Assembly: GCA_944385035.1 (NCBI GenBank)
Contig: CALWVV010000007.1
Coordinates: 1 to 64,000, forward strand
From: an uncultured Oscillospiraceae bacterium
Lineage (GTDB): Bacteria > Bacillota > Clostridia > Oscillospirales > Oscillospiraceae
Direction of reading: 5' to 3'
Length of the DNA stretch: 64,000 bases
The notes under the pieces were generated by a model. It made no database searches. It was not told the origin of the DNA and saw nothing but the letters and a program-made list of their open reading frames with translations. Shown here one piece after another: positions 17,278 to 25,314 of the stretch; the stretch's first letter is position 1; every line of letters starts with the position of its first letter. Both the position numbers and the translations under genes were made by a program.

Positions 17278-18372
17278 TTACTCTCCTCCTTTGCGATTTG
17301 CATGACACGCTAACTGGATGGCATAATCCATCGCGTTAATAAGACTGAGCTCATTGGCGTGGCCGCTGCCCGCATGGCCAAAGCCAGTACCGTGGTCCAC
17401 ACTGGCCCGGATAATGGGCAGACCCAGGGTGACATTTACGCCAGCCACCGCCTCCCAGTGTTTTTCCTCTTTGTTATAGACAAATCCCTTCACCTTCAAG
17501 GGAATATGGCCCTGATCGTGATACATGACTACCACAATGTCGTACCAGCCGCCCAGTGCCTTGGAGAAAACGGTATCCGGCGGGGTGGGCTTCTTCTCTG
17601 GGATATTGATCCCCTCGGCCAGGGCCTCATCGATGGCGGGCTGAATCTCCTCAATTTCCTCCCGGCCAAACATGCCATTCTCACCGCAGTGGGGGTTGAG
17701 GCCCGCCACGCCGATTTTGGGATTGTCAATTCCAAGGGCCTTGCAGCCCTCGTTGGCGATATGGATACACTCCAGCACCCGCGCCTTCTTCACCCGGTCG
17801 CAGGCCTCCCGCAGGGAGACATGGGTGGAGACGTGGACCACCCGCAGGTTCTCGTGGGCCAGCATCATGGTGTACTTGTCCGTGTGGGTATAATCGGCAT
17901 AGATCTCGGTGTGACCGGAGTAGTGATGGCCGGCCATATTGATCGCCTCCTTGGCCAGAGCATTGGTCACCGTAGCGTCCACCTCACCGGCCATGGCCAT
18001 CTCAATGACCTTCTTCACATACTGGAAGGATGCCTCCCCGCCAAGGGCACAGGCCCCGATCCCAAAGGGCTTGGGTTCCTCCTCATGGGAGGTATCGGGA
18101 ATCTGGTCCGCAGGCACCAGGCCCAGATCCAGCACATCAATGGTGCCATAAGTAAACTTGGCGTCCTTCACGTTCTTCACCGGATTGAGGTTCAGATGGA
18201 TACCGGACACCTTTTGGGCCACCTTCAGGGCGTATTCCATGCTGCTCACATCCCCTATCACCAGGGGGCGGCAGCGGTCATAGATGGTCTTGTCATTCAG
18301 CGCCCGAACCGTGATCTCAGGGCCGTTGCCGAAGGGATCGCCCATGGTGATACCGAGAATGGGTTTGCTCAT
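17278..18372 (-). CDS. PdxA-family dehydrogenase (probable 4-phospho-D-threonate/erythronate dehydrogenase, PdxA2-like)
   Basis: NAD-dependent metal-requiring dehydrogenase of 364 residues. Family blocks are GITMGDPFGNGPEI, the His-containing GHTEIYADYT and HVSTHVSLREA, GLNPHCGENGMFG, and MYHDQGHIPLK; the histidines bind the divalent metal. PdxA oxidises 4-phosphohydroxythreonine in vitamin B6 synthesis, but PdxA2 paralogues beside DUF1537 kinases oxidise and decarboxylate 4-phospho-tetronates to dihydroxyacetone phosphate. The DUF1537 kinase in the same operon supports the second role; this is inference from context. Confidence 0.88.
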   Translation of the reverse strand: MSKPILGITMGDPFGNGPEITVRALNDKTIYDRCRPLVIGDVSSMEYALKVAQKVSGIHLNLNPVKNVKDAKFTYGTIDVLDLGLVPADQIPDTSHEEEPKPFGIGACALGGEASFQYVKKVIEMAMAGEVDATVTNALAKEAINMAGHHYSGHTEIYADYTHTDKYTMMLAHENLRVVHVSTHVSLREACDRVKKARVLECIHIANEGCKALGIDNPKIGVAGLNPHCGENGMFGREEIEEIQPAIDEALAEGINIPEKKPTPPDTVFSKALGGWYDIVVVMYHDQGHIPLKVKGFVYNKEEKHWEAVAGVNVTLGLPIIRASVDHGTGFGHAGSGHANELSLINAMDYAIQLACHANRKGGE

Positions 18373-18422
18373 ATTGTCTGCCTCCTAATTGATCATCGGA
18401 TTTCCATGTTCAGAGCGGCTTC

Positions 18423-19334
18423 TCAGCACAGCCCCTTTGCTTCATTTTCCTTCAGCACAGCCTTGAGTTCCGCAATTCCTTCCTCACACAGATCGTTGAA
18501 GGGCCTGCGGCAGTCACCCACCGGATAGCCCAGCAGGTTCACCGCCTTTTTAATGACCGTGTTGGGATTGCCGAACTTGAATACCCGCTGGAGGGTGGCC
18601 ACCGCGTCCTGCATCTCCTGTGCCTTTTCCAGCTCCCCTGCCACGAAGTAATTGTAAATGGAAGCCAGAGCTTTGGGATACAAGTTGGCCCGGCCGGCGA
18701 TACCGCCCGCACCTCCTTCTTTCAGACAGGTGAGGATAGAACCGTCATTACCAGCCAGTACGGCAAAGTTTTTGCCGATGTCCCGCGTCTGTTGGATATA
18801 TGCCTTTAGGTTGTCAATGTCACCGCTGGAGTCCTTAGCCCCCATGATCACATCCACATCCTTGGCCAGCTTAGCTACCGTCTCCGGCAAAAGCTTGTTT
18901 CCGGTACGGGGCGGGATGTTGTAGAGGACAATGGGGATGTCCACATGCTTGGCCACCTCCGCATAGTGGTCATAAAGCTCCTTTTGGCTGGCCAGAGCGA
19001 AGCTCGGAGTAATGATGGACAGCACATCCGCCCCCATCTGTTCGGCCCGCTTGCTCATGTAAATGGTATCCCGTGTGGAGATGCAGCCCGTGCCGGCGTA
19101 GACAGGAACCCGGCCTTTTACCTGGTCGATGGTGGCCTCAAGAATCTCTTCCTTTTCCTTCATGCTCAGGATATAACCCTCGCCGTTGGTCCCGAAGGTG
19201 AACAAGCCGTGCACACCACCGGCAATCTGACGTTCAATTTGGTTACGCAGCTGGGAAAGGTTGACGCTCTCATCTTCCGGATTCATCGGTGTTACGATGG
19301 GAACCACAATCCCTTTTAGCTCTACTTGCTTCAT
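18423..19334 (-). CDS. DapA/NanA-superfamily aldolase or dehydratase
   Basis: Class I aldolase-type TIM barrel, 303 residues. It has FGTNGEGYILSMKEK (GTTGE motif), VLYNIPPRTG (catalytic Tyr) and the Schiff-base Lys in IMGAKDSSGD. The superfamily covers dihydrodipicolinate synthase, N-acetylneuraminate lyase, 2-keto-3-deoxy-sugar-acid aldolase and 4-hydroxy-2-oxoglutarate aldolase. Operon context with an acid-sugar kinase and aminotransferase favours a catabolic oxo-acid aldolase/dehydratase over lysine synthesis. The ATG at 19334 follows GAGAGGAG; the longer frame overlaps no better site. Confidence 0.88.
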   Translation of the reverse strand: MKQVELKGIVVPIVTPMNPEDESVNLSQLRNQIERQIAGGVHGLFTFGTNGEGYILSMKEKEEILEATIDQVKGRVPVYAGTGCISTRDTIYMSKRAEQMGADVLSIITPSFALASQKELYDHYAEVAKHVDIPIVLYNIPPRTGNKLLPETVAKLAKDVDVIMGAKDSSGDIDNLKAYIQQTRDIGKNFAVLAGNDGSILTCLKEGGAGGIAGRANLYPKALASIYNYFVAGELEKAQEMQDAVATLQRVFKFGNPNTVIKKAVNLLGYPVGDCRRPFNDLCEEGIAELKAVLKENEAKGLC

Positions 19335-19362
19335 GCTTCTTTCTCCTCTCGCTCCGCTGAAC

Positions 19363-20523
19363 TTACAGGATCTGCTGATAAATTGCTCGGGCATCCTCCG
19401 GAGTGACTTCCCGCATGTTGTTGACCAGCAGGCGGGTCACCTCCATACCGGCTGCCACCAGGCCCTCCAGGTCTTCTCCCGATACGCCGAACTCCTTCAG
19501 ACTGGTGGGGATGTCCAGGTGCTTTACGATCTTCTCCATCCACCCGATCATGTAAGCACTCTTTTCGTTCACCGTGGTGCAGGTGTGCTCTCCGTGGACA
19601 CAGCGGTCATAGGCCTGAGCAAATTTTTCCCGGCACACAGGCTCATTAAATTTCATCACCGGCACCAGCAAGATGGCATTGGATACCCCGTGCGCAATGT
19701 GGTATTTGCCTCCCAGGGGGTAACTCAGCGCGTGAACAGCGGTAGTGCCCGAGGCCGTGATGGCTACTCCGGCCAGAAAACTGGCGATCTGCATCTTGTT
19801 TTTGGCATCCATCGCCTCAGGATCATCACAGGCCGGTTCAATGTGGTTCAGGATCAGGTCCAGAGCCTCCATGGCAAACAGATCGCTGAAAGGATTGGCT
19901 TTGTTGCTGGTCCAGCACTCAATGGCGTGACACAGCGCGTCCACTCCAGTGGCAGCGGCAATCTTCCGGGGCAGCTTCTTGATCATGACTGCATCCAAAA
20001 TGACATAGTCGGCAATCATTTCCTCGTTTACGATGCCTACCTTCAGTTCCTTTTCCGGCACAGCCACAATGGCATTGGGCGTGGCCTCAGCACCGGTGCC
20101 GGCAGTGGTGGGGATCATCAGGGTCTTGACATGCTTCTTGCCAAGAGAGGGGTCGTCCAGAAGATCCTTGATGGTATATTCCTCTGTGGCCAAAATACTG
20201 GAAAGCTTTGCCGTGTCCATGACGCTGCCGCCGCCTACCGCCACGATAAAGTCCGCGCCGCTGGCCTTGTATGCGTCTACCAACGCCTGTGCCTGGGCAT
20301 AGGTGGGTTCTGGAGGCAGGTCGTTTAAAATGACGCTCTCTACTTCGGCGGCCTGGATCTTTGCCATGGGATAATCCAATAATCCCGCGCTCTGGATACC
20401 CTTATCCGTAAAGACGGCTACTTTCTTTACACCGTTTTTTTGCAGAATCACCTTTAGATTTTCCAGGGCGTCCTCGCCGCTGAAAATTTCATGGGGCATT
20501 TTCAGATTATACTTGGTCAGCAT
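19363..20523 (-). CDS. Iron-containing (group III) alcohol dehydrogenase
   Basis: NAD(P)-dependent dehydrogenase of 386 residues. The cofactor motif is GGGSVMDTAK; metal ligands lie in GVDALCHAIE and in AVHALSYPLGGKYHIAHGVSNAILL. The family interconverts alcohols with aldehydes or ketones, including hydroxy acids with oxo acids. Its start overlaps the kinase stop by 7 bp, so translation is probably coupled. In this operon it could reduce a 2-oxo-tetronate or oxidise a hydroxy acid; the substrate is not visible in the sequence. Confidence 0.9.
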   Translation of the reverse strand: MLTKYNLKMPHEIFSGEDALENLKVILQKNGVKKVAVFTDKGIQSAGLLDYPMAKIQAAEVESVILNDLPPEPTYAQAQALVDAYKASGADFIVAVGGGSVMDTAKLSSILATEEYTIKDLLDDPSLGKKHVKTLMIPTTAGTGAEATPNAIVAVPEKELKVGIVNEEMIADYVILDAVMIKKLPRKIAAATGVDALCHAIECWTSNKANPFSDLFAMEALDLILNHIEPACDDPEAMDAKNKMQIASFLAGVAITASGTTAVHALSYPLGGKYHIAHGVSNAILLVPVMKFNEPVCREKFAQAYDRCVHGEHTCTTVNEKSAYMIGWMEKIVKHLDIPTSLKEFGVSGEDLEGLVAAGMEVTRLLVNNMREVTPEDARAIYQQIL

Positions 20524-21791
20524 ACCTCTTCCTCCTCCGTTTTCTGCAAACTCAATTTATCTTTGAGATCCAAGAGCAGGCGGTCCGATCCGAATCCCCC
20601 GGACTTGGAGAGAATGGCATATTTTTTTCTTCGGTATTCGATCTGCGACAGGACTACGCCAGGGGCCAGTTCCCCCAGAGGGACCAGCTTATCCTGGCCG
20701 ATCTGCTGCATGAAGGCAAGCAGCGTATCTCCACCCGTAACCAGTACCGTGGCCTCCAGTCCCAGGGACAGCAGCCGCTCCAGTACACCGCCCAGGGTGC
20801 GGGAAATCTGAGAACGGATCTGTTCCAAATTCATTCCCATTCCCTCGGCGCAGCGCCGGGTCCTGTCCTCCTCCCCAGTCTGGTTTCCTTCCACAACGGC
20901 CAGCGGAGCGTCTTTCAGCTGGTTCATCCACTCTGCGGTGACCCGCATTCCCTCCGGGCTGGACAGCCAGCCCTCGTCCAGCTTCTGCTCCGGCGTGAGC
21001 TGAATGCGGGGAGCTCCTGTACGCTGCACCTCGTCCAGCTGGCGCAGGGTAATGGGATTGATGCTGCCGCAGACAACCAGCAGCTTTTGGGGAATCGGCG
21101 GAAGCCGGGGTGGTGTTCCCTCCAGTTCCAGCAGATCGGACAGCACGGATGCAAACCCTGCACAGCCCGCCATTATTTTCAGTTCTCCCCGAGCCTTTAG
21201 TTCCCTGGCAATTTCCTTCAGATTTTCATCGGTCGCCGAATCGTAAACCAAGATCCCCTGGGGGAAGCTCTTTGGTACGGTGGCTCCCATCAAAAAGGTG
21301 GGCACGGAGCTTTGACTGTGGATAATTTCTTCCAATTGGGAGCTGTGCACCGGCTCAAAAGGATCTTTCCCAAAAACGCTCTGTGCCACAGGTTCTCCCT
21401 CAATGTAATGCACTCCATTTACGGTGATGCGCCCCAGGAGAGGAAAGGCCGGAATAAAATGGAGGCTCTTTTGGCCGGAGGCATCCAACGCGGCAGTCAA
21501 TTCACTTCCTATGTTGCCCCGCAGCCCAGAATCTGTCTTTTTGTAGATATAGGGTATTCCTGCCTCTACCGCAGCCCGGACGATTCCATAGACTGTTTGG
21601 TAGGCATCCTCCGCCGTCATATGTCTTGTTTCCGCATCTACAATCAAAACCTGGAGGTTGGGATCCATTTTTTCCAGCGTCTCAAAACAATGATCCGAGG
21701 CGATCTGAATCAGGGGCCCATTTGCTTTAAACTGTACACCCGTATCCATTGCTCCGGTAAAGTCATCTGCGATCACCAGCAGTTTGATCAT
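20517..21791 (-). CDS. Four-carbon acid sugar kinase, DUF1537 family (DtnK/OtnK-like)
   Basis: ATP-dependent kinase of 424 residues. The substrate domain starts ADDFTGAMDTGVQF (family DDxTGA motif) and the nucleotide domain has VVCGSINPITLRQ and VTGGDTLLAFM. Characterised relatives phosphorylate the 4-OH of D-threonate, D-erythronate or 3-oxo-tetronate, and pair with PdxA2 or aldolases. ATG at 21791 follows GGAAGG. It is the first gene of the six-gene minus-strand operon and is the best clue that the operon degrades a C4 acid. Confidence 0.88.
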   Translation of the reverse strand: MIKLLVIADDFTGAMDTGVQFKANGPLIQIASDHCFETLEKMDPNLQVLIVDAETRHMTAEDAYQTVYGIVRAAVEAGIPYIYKKTDSGLRGNIGSELTAALDASGQKSLHFIPAFPLLGRITVNGVHYIEGEPVAQSVFGKDPFEPVHSSQLEEIIHSQSSVPTFLMGATVPKSFPQGILVYDSATDENLKEIARELKARGELKIMAGCAGFASVLSDLLELEGTPPRLPPIPQKLLVVCGSINPITLRQLDEVQRTGAPRIQLTPEQKLDEGWLSSPEGMRVTAEWMNQLKDAPLAVVEGNQTGEEDRTRRCAEGMGMNLEQIRSQISRTLGGVLERLLSLGLEATVLVTGGDTLLAFMQQIGQDKLVPLGELAPGVVLSQIEYRRKKYAILSKSGGFGSDRLLLDLKDKLSLQKTEEEEVC

Positions 21792-21900
21792 AGCGGCACC
21801 TTCCAATAATGTTTCATTTTAGAACATATCAGGTAGCACGAAGGTTGTGCGATTTTAACTCATTTCCCAATAAAATGCTCTCTTTTTTTGTTATAATAAA

Positions 21901-21930
21901 TATATAGCACTGGTTGCCCTCTTTTGCAAC
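21901..21930 (-). promoter_or_regulatory. Promoter and dyad of the acid-sugar operon
   Basis: On the minus strand TTGCAA (21924-21929) and TATATA (21901-21906) are 17 bp apart, about 110 bp before the kinase ATG. The dyad GTTGC-N8-GCAAC (21913-21930) covers the -35 box and spacer, a repressor-like position. No sigma-54 -24/-12 pair is present. Confidence 0.5.
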
Positions 21931-22200
21931 ACTTTGTAAGATAAGAATAGTTTAAAAATGAAACAATTTTAAGGGAACGCCGCTCACTCGGGCTGGCAAG
22001 CAAAGGAAAGAAGGCCTCCGCACCCTTGCTGCAGTGCGGAGGCCTTCCTCTCCTGAAATTCCTGTAGATGAAGCAGAGCTTTGATTCGAAAATTGCCTAT
22101 GCATACGCCCCTTCCTGCCGAATCGCCGATGAATCGGATCCGTTACAGATCATTTCCCAGGAATTTATCTCTGATTTTCTTTTTTCCAAGTCGTACCGTC
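21931..22200. other. Intergenic region, no gene seen
   Basis: The spacer between the acid-sugar operon promoter and the opine-dehydrogenase stop contains one strong hairpin (22010-22047) and no convincing coding frame. A short open frame at 22068-22355 has no ribosome site and runs into the antisense of the dehydrogenase. Confidence 0.6.
22005..22047 (-). terminator. Probable terminator of the opine dehydrogenase gene
   Basis: Perfect 14-base arms (22010-22023 and 22034-22047). On the minus strand the hairpin is followed by TTTCCTTTG. It lies about 150 bp past the dehydrogenase stop. Confidence 0.65.
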
Positions 22201-23247
22201 TTAGAAAGACCGCGCATCCGGCAGATACCGGGCCAAGTCTACCGTTGACAGATCCGGTGCCAGTGTCAGAAAATCTACTCCCATATATAACCCAAGCATA
22301 TGGACCAGCGTCTCCATGTAAGGGGTATCAATGCCAAATCTTCTGGCTAAAATGAGATACGGAGCCAGCCCATAGGGCAAATCCTCGCTCAGATACCGGT
22401 GGTTGAGGGTTTTGGGCCCCTTTGTCACCTGGTAGGCCGGCGTCTTGTGCAGCACATCCAACAAGGTGGGCTGTTTCTCCGGCCAAAAGGCGTTGAGCAT
22501 TTCCAGTTCTGTCCTGGGTGGGACACCGCAGGCCTTGACCACCGCCACCCGCTCTGCGTCCATGTGCTCCACAAACCGGGCGACCTTTTCCGTCACTCCC
22601 GTTCCAAACAGCAAATAATCCTCTCCATTTTCCAGGCGGGTAGCATTGAATAATACCAGCGGAGCGTGTATCATAGGGTTTGAATTATTAAGGGATGTAT
22701 CCAGCACGCTGTCCCCAGGGACAAATTGCGGAAACACCTCCTTTAATCTGTCGCACACCGCGGCGGTCTGTTGGGGGTGGACACAGGACAGGGGCATCGT
22801 CTGCTTGACCGTCTTCAAATATACTTCTTCCGGCGCAGGGGAACTGCACAAAATCAGCTGTCCCCCGGTCTCGGCCAGTATACACCCCTTCCGGTCGGCC
22901 TCCTCTCCCAGAACCTGGTCAAACTCAACCGCTCCCCAGCAGCCGTTTGTTACAAGCACCAATTGTCCCGGCGCCAGCGCGCCCTTCAGCGCCACCGCCA
23001 AAGGCCTGTGCCCTTCCGCCACCGTGCAGACCAAAATCACATCACTGTCTTTTGCACAGTCCAAACAATTGGTCAGGACAGGAGAGAATTCCCCCGATAC
23101 GACCCCGCTGGCTTTTAAGTTCTGCGTACGCAGGGAGGATAGTCGATCCAAGCTTCGATCATACAGCGTGACTTCCTGTCCCTTAGAAAGCAGGTATGCA
23201 CTGTACGCCTTCCCTGTGTTGCCGGCACCCAGAATCAAAAATTTCAC
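22201..23247 (-). CDS. Octopine/nopaline dehydrogenase-family oxidoreductase (opine dehydrogenase-like)
   Basis: NAD(P)-dependent enzyme of 349 residues. An N-terminal Rossmann fold (ILGAGNTGKA) precedes the Octopine_DH domain with the hallmark LNNSNPMIHAPLVLFNATRLE, whose His is the catalytic base. The family reversibly couples an amino acid and a 2-oxo acid into an N-carboxyalkyl amino acid; some members act on other hydroxy or secondary-amine acids. GTG at 23247 has a GGGAGGAAG site; the upstream frame has none. It is divergent from a peptide-type ABC importer, suggesting that an opine-like compound is imported and oxidised, though biosynthesis is equally possible. Confidence 0.8.
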   Translation of the reverse strand: MKFLILGAGNTGKAYSAYLLSKGQEVTLYDRSLDRLSSLRTQNLKASGVVSGEFSPVLTNCLDCAKDSDVILVCTVAEGHRPLAVALKGALAPGQLVLVTNGCWGAVEFDQVLGEEADRKGCILAETGGQLILCSSPAPEEVYLKTVKQTMPLSCVHPQQTAAVCDRLKEVFPQFVPGDSVLDTSLNNSNPMIHAPLVLFNATRLENGEDYLLFGTGVTEKVARFVEHMDAERVAVVKACGVPPRTELEMLNAFWPEKQPTLLDVLHKTPAYQVTKGPKTLNHRYLSEDLPYGLAPYLILARRFGIDTPYMETLVHMLGLYMGVDFLTLAPDLSTVDLARYLPDARSF

Positions 23248-23355
23248 AGAAATCTTCCTCCCTTTCTTTTCACTGTGGAAGCGCACACCTACGCATATGG
23301 ATATGCCGCCATTCCAGAAAGAACATCGGGCGTCCTTTTGCCCTGATTATCTGTT

Positions 23356-23384
23356 ATTAAACCAGATTGGCCTTTATTTGACAA
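23356..23384 (-). promoter_or_regulatory. Promoter of the opine dehydrogenase-like gene
   Basis: Minus-strand TTGTCA (23379-23384) and TTTAAT (23356-23361), each 5 of 6 to consensus, are 17 bp apart. Confidence 0.6.
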
Positions 23385-23434
23385 GAAAAAAACCCGATAT
23401 CACACGGATTAATCTAAAATTTTAATACAACCCA

Positions 23435-23449
23435 CAACCAATCGATTGT
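23435..23449. promoter_or_regulatory. Putative LysR-type operator, site 1
   Basis: CAACCAATCGATTGT, inside the longer dyad CCACAAC-N6-ATTGTGG. It is centred about 63 bp before the predicted transcription start of the ABC operon, the usual LysR activation site. Related copies lie at 30329 and 33750. Confidence 0.65.
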
Positions 23450-23468
23450 GGTGCACGGCATTCTTTTG

Positions 23469-23498
23469 TTGGACGCTACCCCCACTTTATACTATAAT
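23469..23498 (+). promoter_or_regulatory. Promoter of the second peptide-type ABC operon
   Basis: TTGGAC (23469-23474) and a perfect TATAAT (23493-23498) with 18 bp between; it leaves a leader of about 100 bases before the binding-protein ATG. Confidence 0.65.
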
Positions 23499-23603
23499 AA
23501 CCCTATTATCAGAGGAATCATTTAAATCGTGAAAGTGAAACACGGAAAAAGGGGAAGAACGCAGCAGACCAGCCGGTCTGCAACGGAACAAGGAGGAATA
23601 ACT

Positions 23604-25154
23604 ATGAAAAAGGCACTTTCTCTTGCGTTGAGCTTCGCACTGCTCGCCGGACTGCTTAGCGGCTGCGGCAACTCCAGCAGCAGCAGCGGTTCAGAAAGCT
23701 CTTCCGGCTCAGAAACGGTTCAGACAAAAACCGTAACCTGGGCCAACAGCAGCGACATCACCAGCCTTGATCCCAGAAACGGAAACTCCACCATCACCGC
23801 CAGTATTTTGGCCTCTCTTTACAGCACGCTGGTCAAGACCGACCCCAATGGTAAAATCGTCTGCGACGCGGCGGCCAGCTACGAGCAGGTGGATGACACC
23901 ACCTGGCACTTCACACTGAGAGACGATGTCTATTTTACCGACGGAACCCAGATGACCGCAGAGGATGTGGCCTACACCATCAACAGCCTGCGGGATACGG
24001 AAAAGCACTACGCTCTTTCCGGTGACTTCTCCTTCATGCAGGTGGAGAAGATCGGTGACTTTGAATTCAACATCATTACGGATTACCCCTTCCCCTCTCT
24101 GCCTCTGCGTCTGAACTACATTAAAATCATCCCCAGCGCTTATGTTCAGGAGGTAGGCGACGAGGCCTTCGCTGCCGCTCCCATCGGCTCGGGTCCCTTT
24201 AAGTTCGTCTCCTGGTCCAAGGATCAGAAGGTCGTCATGGAAAAGAACCCCGACTACTACGGCGATGTGCCCCAGATCGATCAGCTGATCTATGAGGTCA
24301 TCCCCGAGGCTGCGGACCGTGTGGCCGCTCTCCAGGCCGGCGAGGTCGATATCATCTGTAACATCCCCACCACTCAGGCAGAATACCTGAAGGGACTGGA
24401 GGGCTACACCGTGGTGGGACAGCCTTCCACCCGTGTGGTCTGGCTGCAGTTCAATCTGGTCGGAGAAGAAACTCCCCTGGATGATGTGCGGGTCCGTCAG
24501 GCCATCAACTACGCAGTGGACCGGGATGCTCTGATCCAGGGCGTTCTGGACGGCTACGCTGTTAAGGTCGCTTCCATTTCCACCCCCGAGTACGAGGGCT
24601 ATGATCCCGACGTGAAGGGCTATGAATATGATGTAGAGAAGGCAAAGAGCCTGCTTGCTGAGGCCGGCTATGCCGACGGCTTTGAGATCGAATGTTCCGT
24701 GACCTCCGGCCTGCTCAACAGCACCGACGTGGTACAGGCCATTGCCGCTCAGCTGGAGCAGGTTGGCATCCGCGTGAACATCAAGCAGGAAGACTCCGCC
24801 ACCCAGCGTGAGGAGATCGGTTCCGGTACGGTTGCTCCCATGTTCCTGCAGGGACTGGGCGGTCCTTACTGTGACATCAACCTGATTGCCAGCATCGGCT
24901 TCACCGAGGGTGCCCGCTACTGCACCTGGTCCGACCAGGAATTCATGGACCTGGCCAGTCAGGCCGCCTCTGAGATGGGCGCAGAGAAGCGGAGCGAACT
25001 GTTCAGCCAGATGCAGCAGTACATGGTGGACGAGGTTCCCGCCCTGTGGCTGTATCAGCAGGACACCCTGTATGCTTATAACTCTGACAAAGTTCAGAAT
25101 TGGACTGCCCGAACCGACGAGGTTGTACTGATGGACGGCGTAAGTGTTAAGTAA
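23604..25154 (+). CDS. Peptide-type ABC transporter substrate-binding lipoprotein (SBP family 5)
   Basis: Surface lipoprotein of 516 residues. The signal peptide ends in LLSGC (lipobox), followed by a Ser/Gly linker. The mature SBP_bac_5 domain shows DITSLDPRNGNS, WHFTLRDDVYFTDGTQMTAEDVAYTIN, GSGPFKFVSW and DVRVRQAINYAVDRDALI. DppA/nickel/opine-type relatives bind dipeptides, metal-ligand complexes, opines or N-substituted amino acids. ATG at 23604 follows AAGGAGGA. It heads a six-gene operon through the C45 hydrolase and has its own promoter and LysR site. Confidence 0.92.
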   Translation: MKKALSLALSFALLAGLLSGCGNSSSSSGSESSSGSETVQTKTVTWANSSDITSLDPRNGNSTITASILASLYSTLVKTDPNGKIVCDAAASYEQVDDTTWHFTLRDDVYFTDGTQMTAEDVAYTINSLRDTEKHYALSGDFSFMQVEKIGDFEFNIITDYPFPSLPLRLNYIKIIPSAYVQEVGDEAFAAAPIGSGPFKFVSWSKDQKVVMEKNPDYYGDVPQIDQLIYEVIPEAADRVAALQAGEVDIICNIPTTQAEYLKGLEGYTVVGQPSTRVVWLQFNLVGEETPLDDVRVRQAINYAVDRDALIQGVLDGYAVKVASISTPEYEGYDPDVKGYEYDVEKAKSLLAEAGYADGFEIECSVTSGLLNSTDVVQAIAAQLEQVGIRVNIKQEDSATQREEIGSGTVAPMFLQGLGGPYCDINLIASIGFTEGARYCTWSDQEFMDLASQAASEMGAEKRSELFSQMQQYMVDEVPALWLYQQDTLYAYNSDKVQNWTARTDEVVLMDGVSVK

Positions 25155-25216
25155 TCGGTAACCGTTCCAATTAAACATCCGCTTCGGTGCGGTTTCGATC
25201 AACGCAAAGAACACAG

Positions 25217-25256
25217 CGGCGCACCCGGCGTTCAGCATGGGTGCGCCGTTTTATTT
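25217..25256 (+). terminator. Terminator-like attenuator after the binding-protein gene
   Basis: Arms CGGCGCACCC (25217-25226) and GGGTGCGCCG (25239-25248), followed by TTTTATTTC. As no promoter is evident before the permease gene, partial read-through is likely. Confidence 0.75.
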
Positions 25257-25314
25257 CTCCCATCCGGGCACATTCTAGAAAATCCGTCTTTTGCGGTGAG
25301 GAAAGGTTGATAAC

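Noticed and set aside
17278-18372. Role in pyridoxal phosphate synthesis (PdxA)
   Set aside because: No other B6 gene is near; pairing with a DUF1537 kinase points to acid-sugar catabolism.
21792-21960. Sigma-54 (-24/-12) promoter for the acid-sugar operon, prompted by the PrpR-type regulator
   Set aside because: Neither strand has GG-N10-GC with TGGCAC/TTGCA context; the nearest look-alike has 12 bp between GG and GC. A sigma-70-type promoter is present instead.
22068-22355. Short plus-strand frame next to the opine dehydrogenase
   Set aside because: No ribosome site, overlaps the antisense of the dehydrogenase, and composition is unremarkable.
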